The notes beneath the pieces are model-generated. The model saw only the letters and a program-made list of their open reading frames with translations. It did no database searches and was not told the origin of the DNA. A stretch of DNA of 64,000 nucleotides from Phycisphaerales bacterium (GTDB taxonomy: Bacteria; Planctomycetota; Phycisphaerae; Phycisphaerales; UBA1924), in NCBI GenBank assembly GCA_029260375.1, contig JAJDDI010000068.1:1-64000 (forward strand). Reading direction: 5' to 3'. Numbering within the stretch: the first letter of the stretch is position 1; every line of letters begins with the position of its first letter. A program made the position numbers and the translations under genes. Below, one piece after another: positions 44,808 to 52,216 of this stretch.

Positions 44808-44885
44808 CTCGCCGAGCCATTCGGGACGCTCGACCTTACCGGCGTGCTGAGCTACCTCGGCTTGTTCGCCGTCGGCGGCCCCTAA
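44790..44885 (+). pseudogene. Orphan end of a GC-type dockerin gene
   Basis: The plus-strand frame ending at the TAA at 44883-44885 encodes AEPFGTLDLTGVLSYLGLFA then VGGP. This matches the dockerin half-repeat of the protein at 16422 (AEPFGTLDFSDVIAFL) nearly residue for residue, including the Gly-Pro end. The frame upstream loses protein character at about 44790, so only the final 30 or so codons remain. Confidence 0.6.
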
Positions 44886-44956
44886 GACGTTTCTGAACGG
44901 CTCGGCCGGTTCGCGCCCCCCCGGTCCGCAAGGATCGGGGGTGTTTCACGCGCGGG

Positions 44957-46027
44957 CTACCAGGGGTTCTGGACGTGGCATGCCCTGCCGGTCTTGACGA
45001 TGTAGTCCTGGTGGTAGTCCTCGGCCGCCCAGAACGTCTTGGCGGGCTCGACCTGTGTGACGATCTCTCGCTTGTACCGTCCAGATTCGTTGAGCCTGGC
45101 GATGACCTGACGGGCCTGGGCCAACTGGGCGTCGTCGGTGGTCCAGATCCCAGAGCGGTACTGCTCGCCGAGATCCGGGCCTTGGCGGTTGAGCTGGGTG
45201 GGGTCGTGCATGTCGAAGAAGGCCTGAAGCAACCGCTCGTAGCTGATCCGCTTGGGGTCGAAGACGACCCTGACCGTCTCGGCGTGCCCGGAGCTCTTGC
45301 GAAGGACGTCCTCGTACGTGGGGTTCTTGACCTTGCCCTGCATGTAGCCGCTGGTGGCGCTGAGCACCCCCTCGCCCATCTGGAAGTAGTGCTCGATGCC
45401 CCAGAAGCAGCCGCCCGCGAAGTACGCGGTCTCGGTCTTCACGGGCTGGGCGCCCTCGGGCAACGACTCGCCCTTCTCATGGAAGACGAGCGAGGCGGAG
45501 TTGAGGCAGAAGCGCAGCCCGGTGGGCCTGGGACCGTCGTCGAAGACATGACCCAGGTGAGACGAGCAGCGTGCGCACTCGATCTCTATGCGCTGCATGC
45601 CGAGCGAGCTATCGGGGATCTGGGTAACGTGGGCCTCGTCGTAGGGGGTGAAGAAGCTGGGCCACCCGGTCCCGGAGGTGAACTTGTGGTCGCTGGAGAA
45701 GAGCGGGAGCTGGCAGACGGCGCAGAGGTAGACGCCGTCATTCTTGTTGTCGAGAAGAGTGCCGCAGAACGCGGCCTCGGTGCCCGCTTTCTGGGTGACG
45801 CGGTAGACCTCGTCGCCTAGGGCCTTGGCCCGGCGGTCAACCTCGTCCCGGGGCAGCGGCGTGACGTCGTGTCCGGACTTCGAGTAGCGGACGGCGTTGG
45901 CGCTGGAGGCTGGGGTCTGCATCGTTGATCTGGTCTCCTGCTGGATTGCGAGAACGGGGCGGGCGAAGAGCATCCAGGCAGCGCCGATGCCCACCGCCAT
46001 CGAAAGGGTCAGAATCACTGGTCGCAT
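44957..46027 (-). CDS. msrBA: Exported bifunctional methionine sulfoxide reductase MsrB-MsrA
   Basis: 356 residues. A hydrophobic N-terminal segment (about 5-27) indicates export or anchoring. The MsrB domain (about 47-185) has zinc CxxC pairs at 102-105 and 151-154 and catalytic Cys174 (RFCLNSASL). The MsrA domain (about 195-350) has GGCFWG with catalytic Cys207 and GYMQGKVKNPTYEDV. MsrB before MsrA is the reverse of the order in many fused enzymes. It should repair both epimers of methionine sulfoxide in exported proteins. GGAG lies 5 nt before the ATG. It diverges from the ABC transporter genes over about 200 bp. Confidence 0.93.
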   Translation of the reverse strand: MRPVILTLSMAVGIGAAWMLFARPVLAIQQETRSTMQTPASSANAVRYSKSGHDVTPLPRDEVDRRAKALGDEVYRVTQKAGTEAAFCGTLLDNKNDGVYLCAVCQLPLFSSDHKFTSGTGWPSFFTPYDEAHVTQIPDSSLGMQRIEIECARCSSHLGHVFDDGPRPTGLRFCLNSASLVFHEKGESLPEGAQPVKTETAYFAGGCFWGIEHYFQMGEGVLSATSGYMQGKVKNPTYEDVLRKSSGHAETVRVVFDPKRISYERLLQAFFDMHDPTQLNRQGPDLGEQYRSGIWTTDDAQLAQARQVIARLNESGRYKREIVTQVEPAKTFWAAEDYHQDYIVKTGRACHVQNPW

Positions 46028-46071
46028 CGTCGCTCCATCGCTGTGCCCGCATTGGCGTCGCGGGACCCCGG

Positions 46072-46087
46072 GTTCAGAGTACTGAAC
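46072..46087. promoter_or_regulatory. Perfect palindrome GTTCAG-AGTA-CTGAAC
   Basis: Six-base arms around AGTA, 45 bp upstream of msrBA and 142 bp upstream of the ABC ATPase gene. The placement in a divergent region suggests an operator, for example of an oxidative-stress or SOS-like regulator. The form GTTC-N8-GAAC is not a standard LexA box. Confidence 0.4.
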
Positions 46088-46228
46088 AGGATTGGGCGGG
46101 CCATTATTCGTCCGCCGCGAGGTCCATTGGGGTCCGGTAGGATCGACGCCCGGGGGCGCCTGAAAGGGCGGGGTTCGGGCGCCCAACAACCGGCGCCCGC
46201 CAGGTATTCGAGGGAATCCGCTCTTCAG

Positions 46229-47155
46229 ATGATCGAGACACGGGACATCCGGGTGGATTATGGCGACGTGACCGCGGTTTCCGACGTGTCGCTATCGGTG
46301 GCGCCCGGTGAGGTGCTCGGGCTGATCGGGCCCAACGGCGCCGGCAAGACCAGCCTGATCTCGGTTCTGGCGACGCTGCGGGAGCCCACCTACGGCGACG
46401 CCAGGATCGCGGGGCTGGACATCTTCGAGAACCGGGCCGCGGTCCGGCGGGTCATCGGGTATATGCCCGACCTGGCGCCCGTATACAAAGACCTTCGCTG
46501 CTGGGAGTTCCTGGACGTCTTCGCCCGGGCCTACTACCTGGACCGGCGCGACCGGCGAGCCCGGATCGACGCGTGCATCGACATCGTCAGCCTGGAGGGC
46601 AAGCGGAACGCGATGGCCGGGACCCTCTCGCGGGGCATGACCCAGCGCCTGGTCCTGGCCAAAACGCTGCTGCACGACCCGTCCGTGCTGCTGCTCGACG
46701 AGCCGGCCAGCGGGCTGGACCCGATGGCGCGGATCGACCTGCGAAACCTGCTCCTGCGACTGGGCGCCGAGGGCAAGACGGTGGTCATTTCCTCGCACAT
46801 CCTGCAAGAACTCAAGGAGTTCTGCTCGTCGGTCGCGATCATGGAGCGCGGCAGGCTTGTCCTCAACGGAAAAATCGATGACATCGTCGCCAACATCAAC
46901 ATGACGCGGCGCTACCGCGTGGAGACGCTCGGCCCGGTGGACGCCGCCGCGTCCATGCTGTCCTCGCTCGAGAGCGTGTCCGGGGTCGAGACCGACCTGC
47001 GCTGGTGTGACTTCGTGCTCGACGCGGGCGACGAGCGGGCCGCCGAGATACTCGCGCAGCTGGTTCGGGAGGGCACGCCGGTCAAGGCGTTCTACGAGCG
47101 TCGCAAGGGCGTCGAGGACGTCATGATCGAGATCGGAGCCTCGGAAACCTCATGA
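46229..47155 (+). CDS. ABC transporter ATP-binding protein (ABC-2 type)
   Basis: 308 residues. Walker A GPNGAGKT at about 36-43, a degenerate signature (LSRGMTQR), Walker B VLLLDEPASGLDP and the switch His in SSHILQE. The C-terminal 90 residues are the small accessory domain often seen in ABC-2 exporters. The ATG at 46229 begins the conserved IETRDIRVDYG; upstream frame is non-coding. The permease gene starts inside its stop codon (ATGA). Substrate unknown. Confidence 0.92.
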   Translation: MIETRDIRVDYGDVTAVSDVSLSVAPGEVLGLIGPNGAGKTSLISVLATLREPTYGDARIAGLDIFENRAAVRRVIGYMPDLAPVYKDLRCWEFLDVFARAYYLDRRDRRARIDACIDIVSLEGKRNAMAGTLSRGMTQRLVLAKTLLHDPSVLLLDEPASGLDPMARIDLRNLLLRLGAEGKTVVISSHILQELKEFCSSVAIMERGRLVLNGKIDDIVANINMTRRYRVETLGPVDAAASMLSSLESVSGVETDLRWCDFVLDAGDERAAEILAQLVREGTPVKAFYERRKGVEDVMIEIGASETS

Positions 47156-48849
47156 GCGCGATCAACCCGTCATCCAGGATCAACCCGCTCCTGCTCAAGG
47201 GGTTCCGGGCCCGCGTGCGTCTCAAGCACATGCTCAGCTGGGGCGTGATCACCGTCGCGGTGACGGCCTTCATCTCACTAATGACCTACCTGACCATGAC
47301 CGAGCGGGAGATGTCGACGCGCGAGGACGCGGCGATGGCCGTCCTGCCCGGGGTCATCGTGATCCAGGCGATCGTGCTGATGATGTTCGGCACGGGCGCC
47401 GTGGCGTCGGGCGTCGCGAGCGAGCGAGAGGACGGTCTCCTGGACTATGTCCGCATGACGCCGATGAGCCCAACGAGCAAGATCCTGGGCTATCTTTTCG
47501 GGCTCCCCGTGCGCGAGTACATCCTGTTCGCCCTCACGGTCCCGTTCGTCGTGATCGCGGTGATCATCAGCGGGTTCAGCGTGCTGACGCTGCTGCACTT
47601 CTACGCGGTGTTCTTTACGTCGGTCTGGATCTACCACCTGACGGGCATGGTCGCTGGGATGATCTCGCAGAAGCCGCGCCTAGCGTCGATGATGTCGATG
47701 GGCCTGGTGGCGGTGCTGTACTTCGTGCTGCCCAACCTCTCGCGGATCGGGATCACGTTCTTCGAGTTCCTGACCATCCGCCCCACGTTCTTCGGGCTGC
47801 TCCAGCAGGAGATGCCAGAGAGCATGCGGGGCACGGCCGAGGCCAGCGGCATCGACAGCTTCCGGGATGTTCCGTTCTTTTCCGGGCTGGTTCACCCGAC
47901 GCTATACACGCTGCTGGTGCAGGGGTTCATGCTCGCGGTCATGTTCTCCGTCGTGCACCGGCGCTGGCGGGACCAGGCGAGCCACATCTTCTCAAAGGTC
48001 GGCGCCCTGCTCGTCTTCTCGGGGGTTCTGGCGTTCCTGGTCGGGAGTGTCTGGGCCATCGTGGTCAGCGACGACGCGTACCGCCAGGTCTTTGCGCAGT
48101 TCGGCGGCGTGGGGGGGAACAGGAGCCCCGAGTCGATCGAGTGGCTGCTATTTACAAGCCTGATGATCGTGGGGGGGACGTTGCTGCTCCTGATGAACTG
48201 CACCACGCCGACACGGCACACGGCGGTCGAAGGGTGGCGCCGGGCGCGCAAGATCGGTCGGAAGCGAATCAGCCTCAACGCGGACGGGGCCTCCAGCCTG
48301 CCGCTCACGCTCGTGATGATCGCCCTGACGCTTGGTGTCGGCGGGCTGCTGCTCTGGATTGTTTCGCAAGAGCATCAGTACTTCAGCGGACCGCCATCGG
48401 CACTGTCAGTGGGCGTGCTCGGGATATCGATCGTGGGAGTGGGGTTGTTCGCCCAGGGCGTGCGCGAGAGGATGGGGGTCCTGGTCTTCGGCGTCGGGCT
48501 GTTCCTGTTGTGGGTGATCCCGTTCTTCGCGATGATGATCATGCTCGCGGCGTTCGAGGCGCACGTCCCCGGGGCTTACGTGGGTCTCCCGTGTCCGCCG
48601 GTGATCCTGTTCCTTGCCACCGGGCAGATGCTGGAGACCACGACGCCGCTCGATGGTGTCAATCCGAGTTATCTGTTGTTGCCTGAGCTTGCCGAGAACG
48701 CGGGCGCCATCACGCTCACCGGCGCCGTTGGATACGCCGTTGCGGCGGGCGTCGCCCAGGCGGTTCGTTGGGTGCGCTGGCGATCGATCCGTTCGGATAT
48801 CGAGGCGCCCGGCGCCCAGCCCTTGGCGCCCGGACCCTCGCTCGACTAA
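47152..48849 (+). CDS. ABC-2 type membrane permease
   Basis: 565 residues with about ten to twelve membrane helices, in two halves split by a loop near 380-400. Early region: VIQAIVLMMFGTGAVASGVASEREDGLLDYVRMTPMS, typical of ABC-2 permeases, where the part from SERE to the first TPMS is conserved. It overlaps the ATPase gene by 4 bp, so the two form one exporter. Nothing in the context gives the substrate; the Rrf2/cbb3 locus follows after 220 bp. Confidence 0.88.
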   Translation: MSAINPSSRINPLLLKGFRARVRLKHMLSWGVITVAVTAFISLMTYLTMTEREMSTREDAAMAVLPGVIVIQAIVLMMFGTGAVASGVASEREDGLLDYVRMTPMSPTSKILGYLFGLPVREYILFALTVPFVVIAVIISGFSVLTLLHFYAVFFTSVWIYHLTGMVAGMISQKPRLASMMSMGLVAVLYFVLPNLSRIGITFFEFLTIRPTFFGLLQQEMPESMRGTAEASGIDSFRDVPFFSGLVHPTLYTLLVQGFMLAVMFSVVHRRWRDQASHIFSKVGALLVFSGVLAFLVGSVWAIVVSDDAYRQVFAQFGGVGGNRSPESIEWLLFTSLMIVGGTLLLLMNCTTPTRHTAVEGWRRARKIGRKRISLNADGASSLPLTLVMIALTLGVGGLLLWIVSQEHQYFSGPPSALSVGVLGISIVGVGLFAQGVRERMGVLVFGVGLFLLWVIPFFAMMIMLAAFEAHVPGAYVGLPCPPVILFLATGQMLETTTPLDGVNPSYLLLPELAENAGAITLTGAVGYAVAAGVAQAVRWVRWRSIRSDIEAPGAQPLAPGPSLD

Positions 48850-48996
48850 AGGCCCTTGCGATCGTCCAGCCGCGGTCCGTTGTTCCAACCACCTGCCATG
48901 CATGGAGATGCGGCGATCTCCCCGCGGGGGGCGCGCTCTGCGCCGCGTGGGCGATGACGACCCCTGGGGCGCGCCGGCTTTGGCGCCAATGCCGAC

Positions 48997-49026
48997 TGGA
49001 CACGGGCAACTGGAGAAGGTTATACT
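48997..49026 (+). promoter_or_regulatory. Sigma-70-like promoter of the Rrf2 gene
   Basis: TGGACA (48997-49002), 18 bp, TATACT (49021-49026); each box differs from consensus at one position. Transcription should start near 49033, inside the adjacent inverted repeat. Confidence 0.6.
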
Positions 49027-49055
49027 GGATGCCGATATTCAGATATCGATCCAGT
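49024..49055. promoter_or_regulatory. Operator-like inverted repeat overlapping the Rrf2 promoter
   Basis: Arms ACTGGAT (49024-49030) and ATCCAGT (49049-49055) are perfect; inner arms CGATAT (49033-49038) and ATATCG (49043-49048) also match, with two extra bases in the left arm. It overlaps the -10 box and start point, the right place for repression. The Rrf2 protein encoded 14 bp downstream is the obvious candidate to bind it. Confidence 0.6.
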
Positions 49056-49069
49056 GGAGCCGCTGACGG

Positions 49070-49537
49070 ATGATCTCGCAGACCGCCGAGTACGCCCTTC
49101 GAGCCGTTGTGTACCTCGCCCGAATCGGCGGGGGACCGGCGGTCACCGAGGAGATCGCGGAGATCACCCATGTGCCCCCGGGGTACCTCGCTCGGATCCT
49201 TCGGGATCTGTCGAAGGCGGGGCTCTTGACTGCTCGGCGGGGTGTCGGCGGCGGGTTTGCGCTGGCCAAGCCGGCCGGCACGATCACGGTCTGGGACGTC
49301 CTTGAGGCCGCAGAATCAGGGATCGGGCGCATCCAGAGCTGTCCCCTGGGCATCGGCGAGCACGGGGCGTCGCTGTGCGCCCTGCATCAGCTTCTGGACG
49401 ACGTGATCGCCGCGGCTGAGCGTTCGTTTAGGGGGACGTCCATCCAGGACATCCTGATGTCGCCGCGCAAGTCCAAGCCTCTCTGCCAGACGCTGGCGAC
49501 GACAGGGCTGCGAGTCAAAGGCAAGAAGACGGAGTAG
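49070..49537 (+). CDS. Rrf2-family transcriptional regulator of the cbb3 locus
   Basis: 155 residues. Winged helix-turn-helix at the N-terminus (MISQTAEYALRAVVYLA, then VPPGYLARILRDLSKAGLL and GVGGGFALAKPA). Cysteines at 91 and 103, with His98 and His106 near them, occupy the place of the iron-sulfur ligands of IscR/NsrR (three Cys there), so one ligand appears changed; Cys139 is near the C-terminus. It probably senses iron-sulfur status, NO or oxygen and controls itself and the oxidase genes that follow 104 bp downstream. The start ATG is preceded by GACGG only. Confidence 0.9.
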   Translation: MISQTAEYALRAVVYLARIGGGPAVTEEIAEITHVPPGYLARILRDLSKAGLLTARRGVGGGFALAKPAGTITVWDVLEAAESGIGRIQSCPLGIGEHGASLCALHQLLDDVIAAAERSFRGTSIQDILMSPRKSKPLCQTLATTGLRVKGKKTE

Positions 49538-49594
49538 GCGGGGCGGATCAGTGAGCGATCCGTAGCGATTAAAAGTGAATAAACAGGTCTAGAC

Positions 49595-49611
49595 ATTGAG
49601 ATATATTCAAT
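49595..49611. promoter_or_regulatory. Inverted repeat ATTGA-N7-TCAAT before ccoNO
   Basis: Perfect five-base arms around GATATAT, 31 bp upstream of the ccoNO start. It contains TATATT (49602-49607), which could be the -10 box. The site resembles an FNR box (TTGA...TCAA), but with seven instead of six bases between these halves. It may be a second site for the Rrf2 regulator or an oxygen-responsive operator. Confidence 0.5.
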
Positions 49612-49641
49612 CAGTTGAGGCGGGTGGTTGCAGGTGCGGGG

Positions 49642-52041
49642 ATGAGCATGAACGATCAATCTGAGGGCGTGGACGCCCGGAATCACGTCGAGACCTTTGT
49701 TTACGACGACAAGATCTGCCGCAGCTTTGCCGCGGCGACCGCGGTCTGGGGGCTCGTGGGCACGGCGGCGGGGCTGCTGATCGCCCTGCAGTTGGTGCTG
49801 CCCGTCGCGGGCGAGTGGATGGTCGCCAGGGGGTGGCCCTCTTGGCTGACGACGACGTTCGCGATGCTGTACGAGCAAGAGTGGCTTAGCTTCGGGCGTC
49901 TGCGTCCCCTGCACACGAACGCCGCGATCTTCGCCTTCGCGGGCAACGCGGTGTTCACGGCGGTGTACTACTCGACGCAGCGCCTGTGCAAGGCGCGGAT
50001 GTGGTCGGACAGGCTCAGCCGACTGCACTTCTGGGGTTGGCAGCTCATTATTGTCTGCGCGGCGCTGACCCTGCCCTTCGGCTTCACGCAGGGCAAGGAG
50101 TACGCGGAGCTCGAGTGGCCGATCGACCTGTTGATCGCGGTGGTCTGGGTCGGGTTCTTCGGCGTGAACTTCTTCATGACGCTGATCAAGCGGCGTGAGC
50201 GGCACATGTACGTCGCGCTCTGGTTTTACATCGCGACGATCGTGACCGTCGCCGTCCTGCACGTGTTCAATAACCTCTGGATCCCGGTGGGGGTCGTCCA
50301 GTTCATCAAGACGGGCGAGATGGGGTCGTTCGACCAGATGATGAAGAGCTACCCGCTGTACGCGGGCGTGCAGGACGCCCTGATGCAGTGGTGGTACGGG
50401 CACAACGCCGTGGCGTTCTTCCTGACCACGCCGTTCCTCGGGCTGATGTACTACTTCATGCCAAAGGCGGCTGACCGCCCGGTGTTCAGCTACCGCCTGA
50501 GCATCCTGCACTTCTGGTCGCTGGTGTTCGTCTACATCTGGGCGGGTCCGCATCACCTGCATTACACGGCCCTGCCCGAGTGGGCCAGCACATTGGGCAT
50601 GGCTTTCAGCGTCATGCTGTGGATGCCCTCGTGGGGTGGCATGATCAACGGGCTGTTCACGCTCCGCGGCGCCTGGAACCGCGTGGCCCAGGACCCGGTG
50701 CTCAAGTTCTTCGTCGTCGGCGTGACCTTCTACGGCATGTCCACGTTCGAGGGCCCGATGCTCAGTGTCAAGAGCGTGAACTCGCTGAGCCACTACACGG
50801 ACTGGACCATCGCCCACGTCCACGCGGGCACGCTCGGGTGGAACGGGTTTATGACCTTCGGGATGCTCTACTGGCTGGCGCCCCGTCTCTTCCAGCGGAA
50901 GCTGTGGAGCCAGAAGCTCTGCGCCACGCACTTCTGGGTAGGGACGATCGGCATCCTGCTGTACATCCTGTCGATCTACGCCGCGGGCATTACGCAGGGG
51001 CTGATGTGGCGGGCGTTCGATGAGAGCGGGCGTCTGCAATACCCCGACTTCATCGAGACGGTCACGGTTCTGATCCCGCTGTACTGGATCCGGGTTGTCG
51101 GTGGTTCGCTCTACGTGCTCGGCGTGATTTTCCTGTGTCTCAACCTGTTCATGACCTGGCGTGGGAGACCGGCGCAGTACGAGGAGATCGTGCACGAGGC
51201 CCCGGCGCTGCGGAAGGACTTTGAGGGCAAGGACCCGAAGGCCGTGAGCCGGATGGTTGATGGCACGCTTCTGGGCGACGCGCTCGACAAGTTTGCGCAG
51301 CTGACCTGGCACCGGCGGTGGGAGCGTCTGCCCGTCAAGTTTACGATCCTGGTGGTCGTGGGGATCAGCGTCGGCAGCCTGGCCGAGGCGTTACCCACGT
51401 TCCTGATCTCAAGCAACGTGCCGACGATCGCCAGCGTGCAGCCGTACACGCCGCTGGAGTTGGCGGGGCGCGATATCTACGTCGCGGAGGGGTGTTACAA
51501 CTGCCACTCGCAGATGATCCGCCCGATCTACGCGGAGACGATGCGGTATGGCGAGTACTCCAAGCCGGGAGAGTTTGTCTATGACCGCCCGTTCCAGTGG
51601 GGGAGCAGGCGCATCGGTCCGGACCTGGCGCGCGAGGGCGGCAAGAAGAGCCATTTCTGGCACTACGTCCACTTCGAGAACCCGAGGTCGGTCAACCCGA
51701 ACTCCGTCATGCCCTCGTACGCCTGGCTGATCGAGAAGGACCTGCGGTTCGATGACATCCAGGGCCGGGTTGACGCGATGGCGATGCTCGGCGTGCCGTA
51801 CGGGGAACTCGTGAAGGACGGCGCCGCTGAGGAGCACGCGCGGGCGCAGGCGGCGAGCATCGCGGCGGGTTTGGTTCAACAGGCTCAGGGGTATTCGCTC
51901 GGCGAGAACATCGAGAACAAGCGCCTGATCGCGCTGATCGCGTACATGCAGCGCCTGGGGACAGATCTGTTTGCCGATCCTCCCGTGTCGATGGAGGCGG
52001 AGGCTCTGGAATCAACGGAGGTGGGCGATGCGTCTGAGTGA
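49642..52041 (+). CDS. ccoNO: cbb3-type cytochrome c oxidase, fused subunits CcoN and CcoO
   Basis: 799 residues. Residues 1 to about 510 are CcoN, the heme-copper subunit: low-spin heme His91 (RPLHTN), CuB ligands His254 (WYGHNA) and His304/His305 (GPHHLHY), and the late heme histidines in AHVHAG. Residues about 560-799 are CcoO: one membrane anchor (TILVVVGISVGSLAEALP) and a c-heme site CYNCH at 618-622. A linker of about 50 residues joins them. Fusion is known in some phyla. The enzyme reduces oxygen at low concentration and pumps protons. The ATG at 49642 follows AGG at 7 nt. Confidence 0.95.
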   Translation: MSMNDQSEGVDARNHVETFVYDDKICRSFAAATAVWGLVGTAAGLLIALQLVLPVAGEWMVARGWPSWLTTTFAMLYEQEWLSFGRLRPLHTNAAIFAFAGNAVFTAVYYSTQRLCKARMWSDRLSRLHFWGWQLIIVCAALTLPFGFTQGKEYAELEWPIDLLIAVVWVGFFGVNFFMTLIKRRERHMYVALWFYIATIVTVAVLHVFNNLWIPVGVVQFIKTGEMGSFDQMMKSYPLYAGVQDALMQWWYGHNAVAFFLTTPFLGLMYYFMPKAADRPVFSYRLSILHFWSLVFVYIWAGPHHLHYTALPEWASTLGMAFSVMLWMPSWGGMINGLFTLRGAWNRVAQDPVLKFFVVGVTFYGMSTFEGPMLSVKSVNSLSHYTDWTIAHVHAGTLGWNGFMTFGMLYWLAPRLFQRKLWSQKLCATHFWVGTIGILLYILSIYAAGITQGLMWRAFDESGRLQYPDFIETVTVLIPLYWIRVVGGSLYVLGVIFLCLNLFMTWRGRPAQYEEIVHEAPALRKDFEGKDPKAVSRMVDGTLLGDALDKFAQLTWHRRWERLPVKFTILVVVGISVGSLAEALPTFLISSNVPTIASVQPYTPLELAGRDIYVAEGCYNCHSQMIRPIYAETMRYGEYSKPGEFVYDRPFQWGSRRIGPDLAREGGKKSHFWHYVHFENPRSVNPNSVMPSYAWLIEKDLRFDDIQGRVDAMAMLGVPYGELVKDGAAEEHARAQAASIAAGLVQQAQGYSLGENIENKRLIALIAYMQRLGTDLFADPPVSMEAEALESTEVGDASE

Positions 52042-52216
52042 TGTGCTTGGTCATCTGGACCTCGACGTGTTTCCGATTGTGGGGCTGATCAGTTTCGGCA
52101 CGGTGTTCGCCGCGGTGGTCTGGCGCGTTTTCCGATCGGACAAGACCACCATGCGAAGGGCCGCCGGGATGGCGCTCGGCGATGATCGGGACAAATCCAC
52201 GGGGAAGGGTGTGTGA
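52028..52216 (+). CDS. ccoQ: CcoQ-like small membrane protein of the cbb3 oxidase
   Basis: 62 residues, beginning inside the end of ccoNO in another frame. One helix (about 15-33: VFPIVGLISFGTVFAAVVW), then RVFRSDK and a charged tail. Size, position between ccoNO and ccoP, and topology fit CcoQ, which stabilises the complex, though the sequence itself is poorly conserved. Its stop overlaps the start of ccoP. Confidence 0.75.
   Translation: MRLSDVLGHLDLDVFPIVGLISFGTVFAAVVWRVFRSDKTTMRRAAGMALGDDRDKSTGKGV

Larger units (their letters stand above)
44426..44956. other. Gene-poor stretch with apparent gene relics
   Basis: 531 bp between two minus-strand genes. No intact gene. Two stretches look like the ends of former genes: a minus-strand fragment (44580-44807) and a plus-strand dockerin end (44790-44885). 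The first 150 bp hold nothing I can name. Confidence 0.55.

Noticed and set aside
46072-46087. Palindrome as a LexA (SOS) box
   Set aside because: GTTC-N8-GAAC fits neither the standard Gram-positive GAAC-N4-GTTC nor the proteobacterial form, and the flanking genes are not SOS genes.
49595-49611. Canonical FNR box
   Set aside because: The two half-sites are one base too far apart; kept only as an FNR-like inverted repeat.
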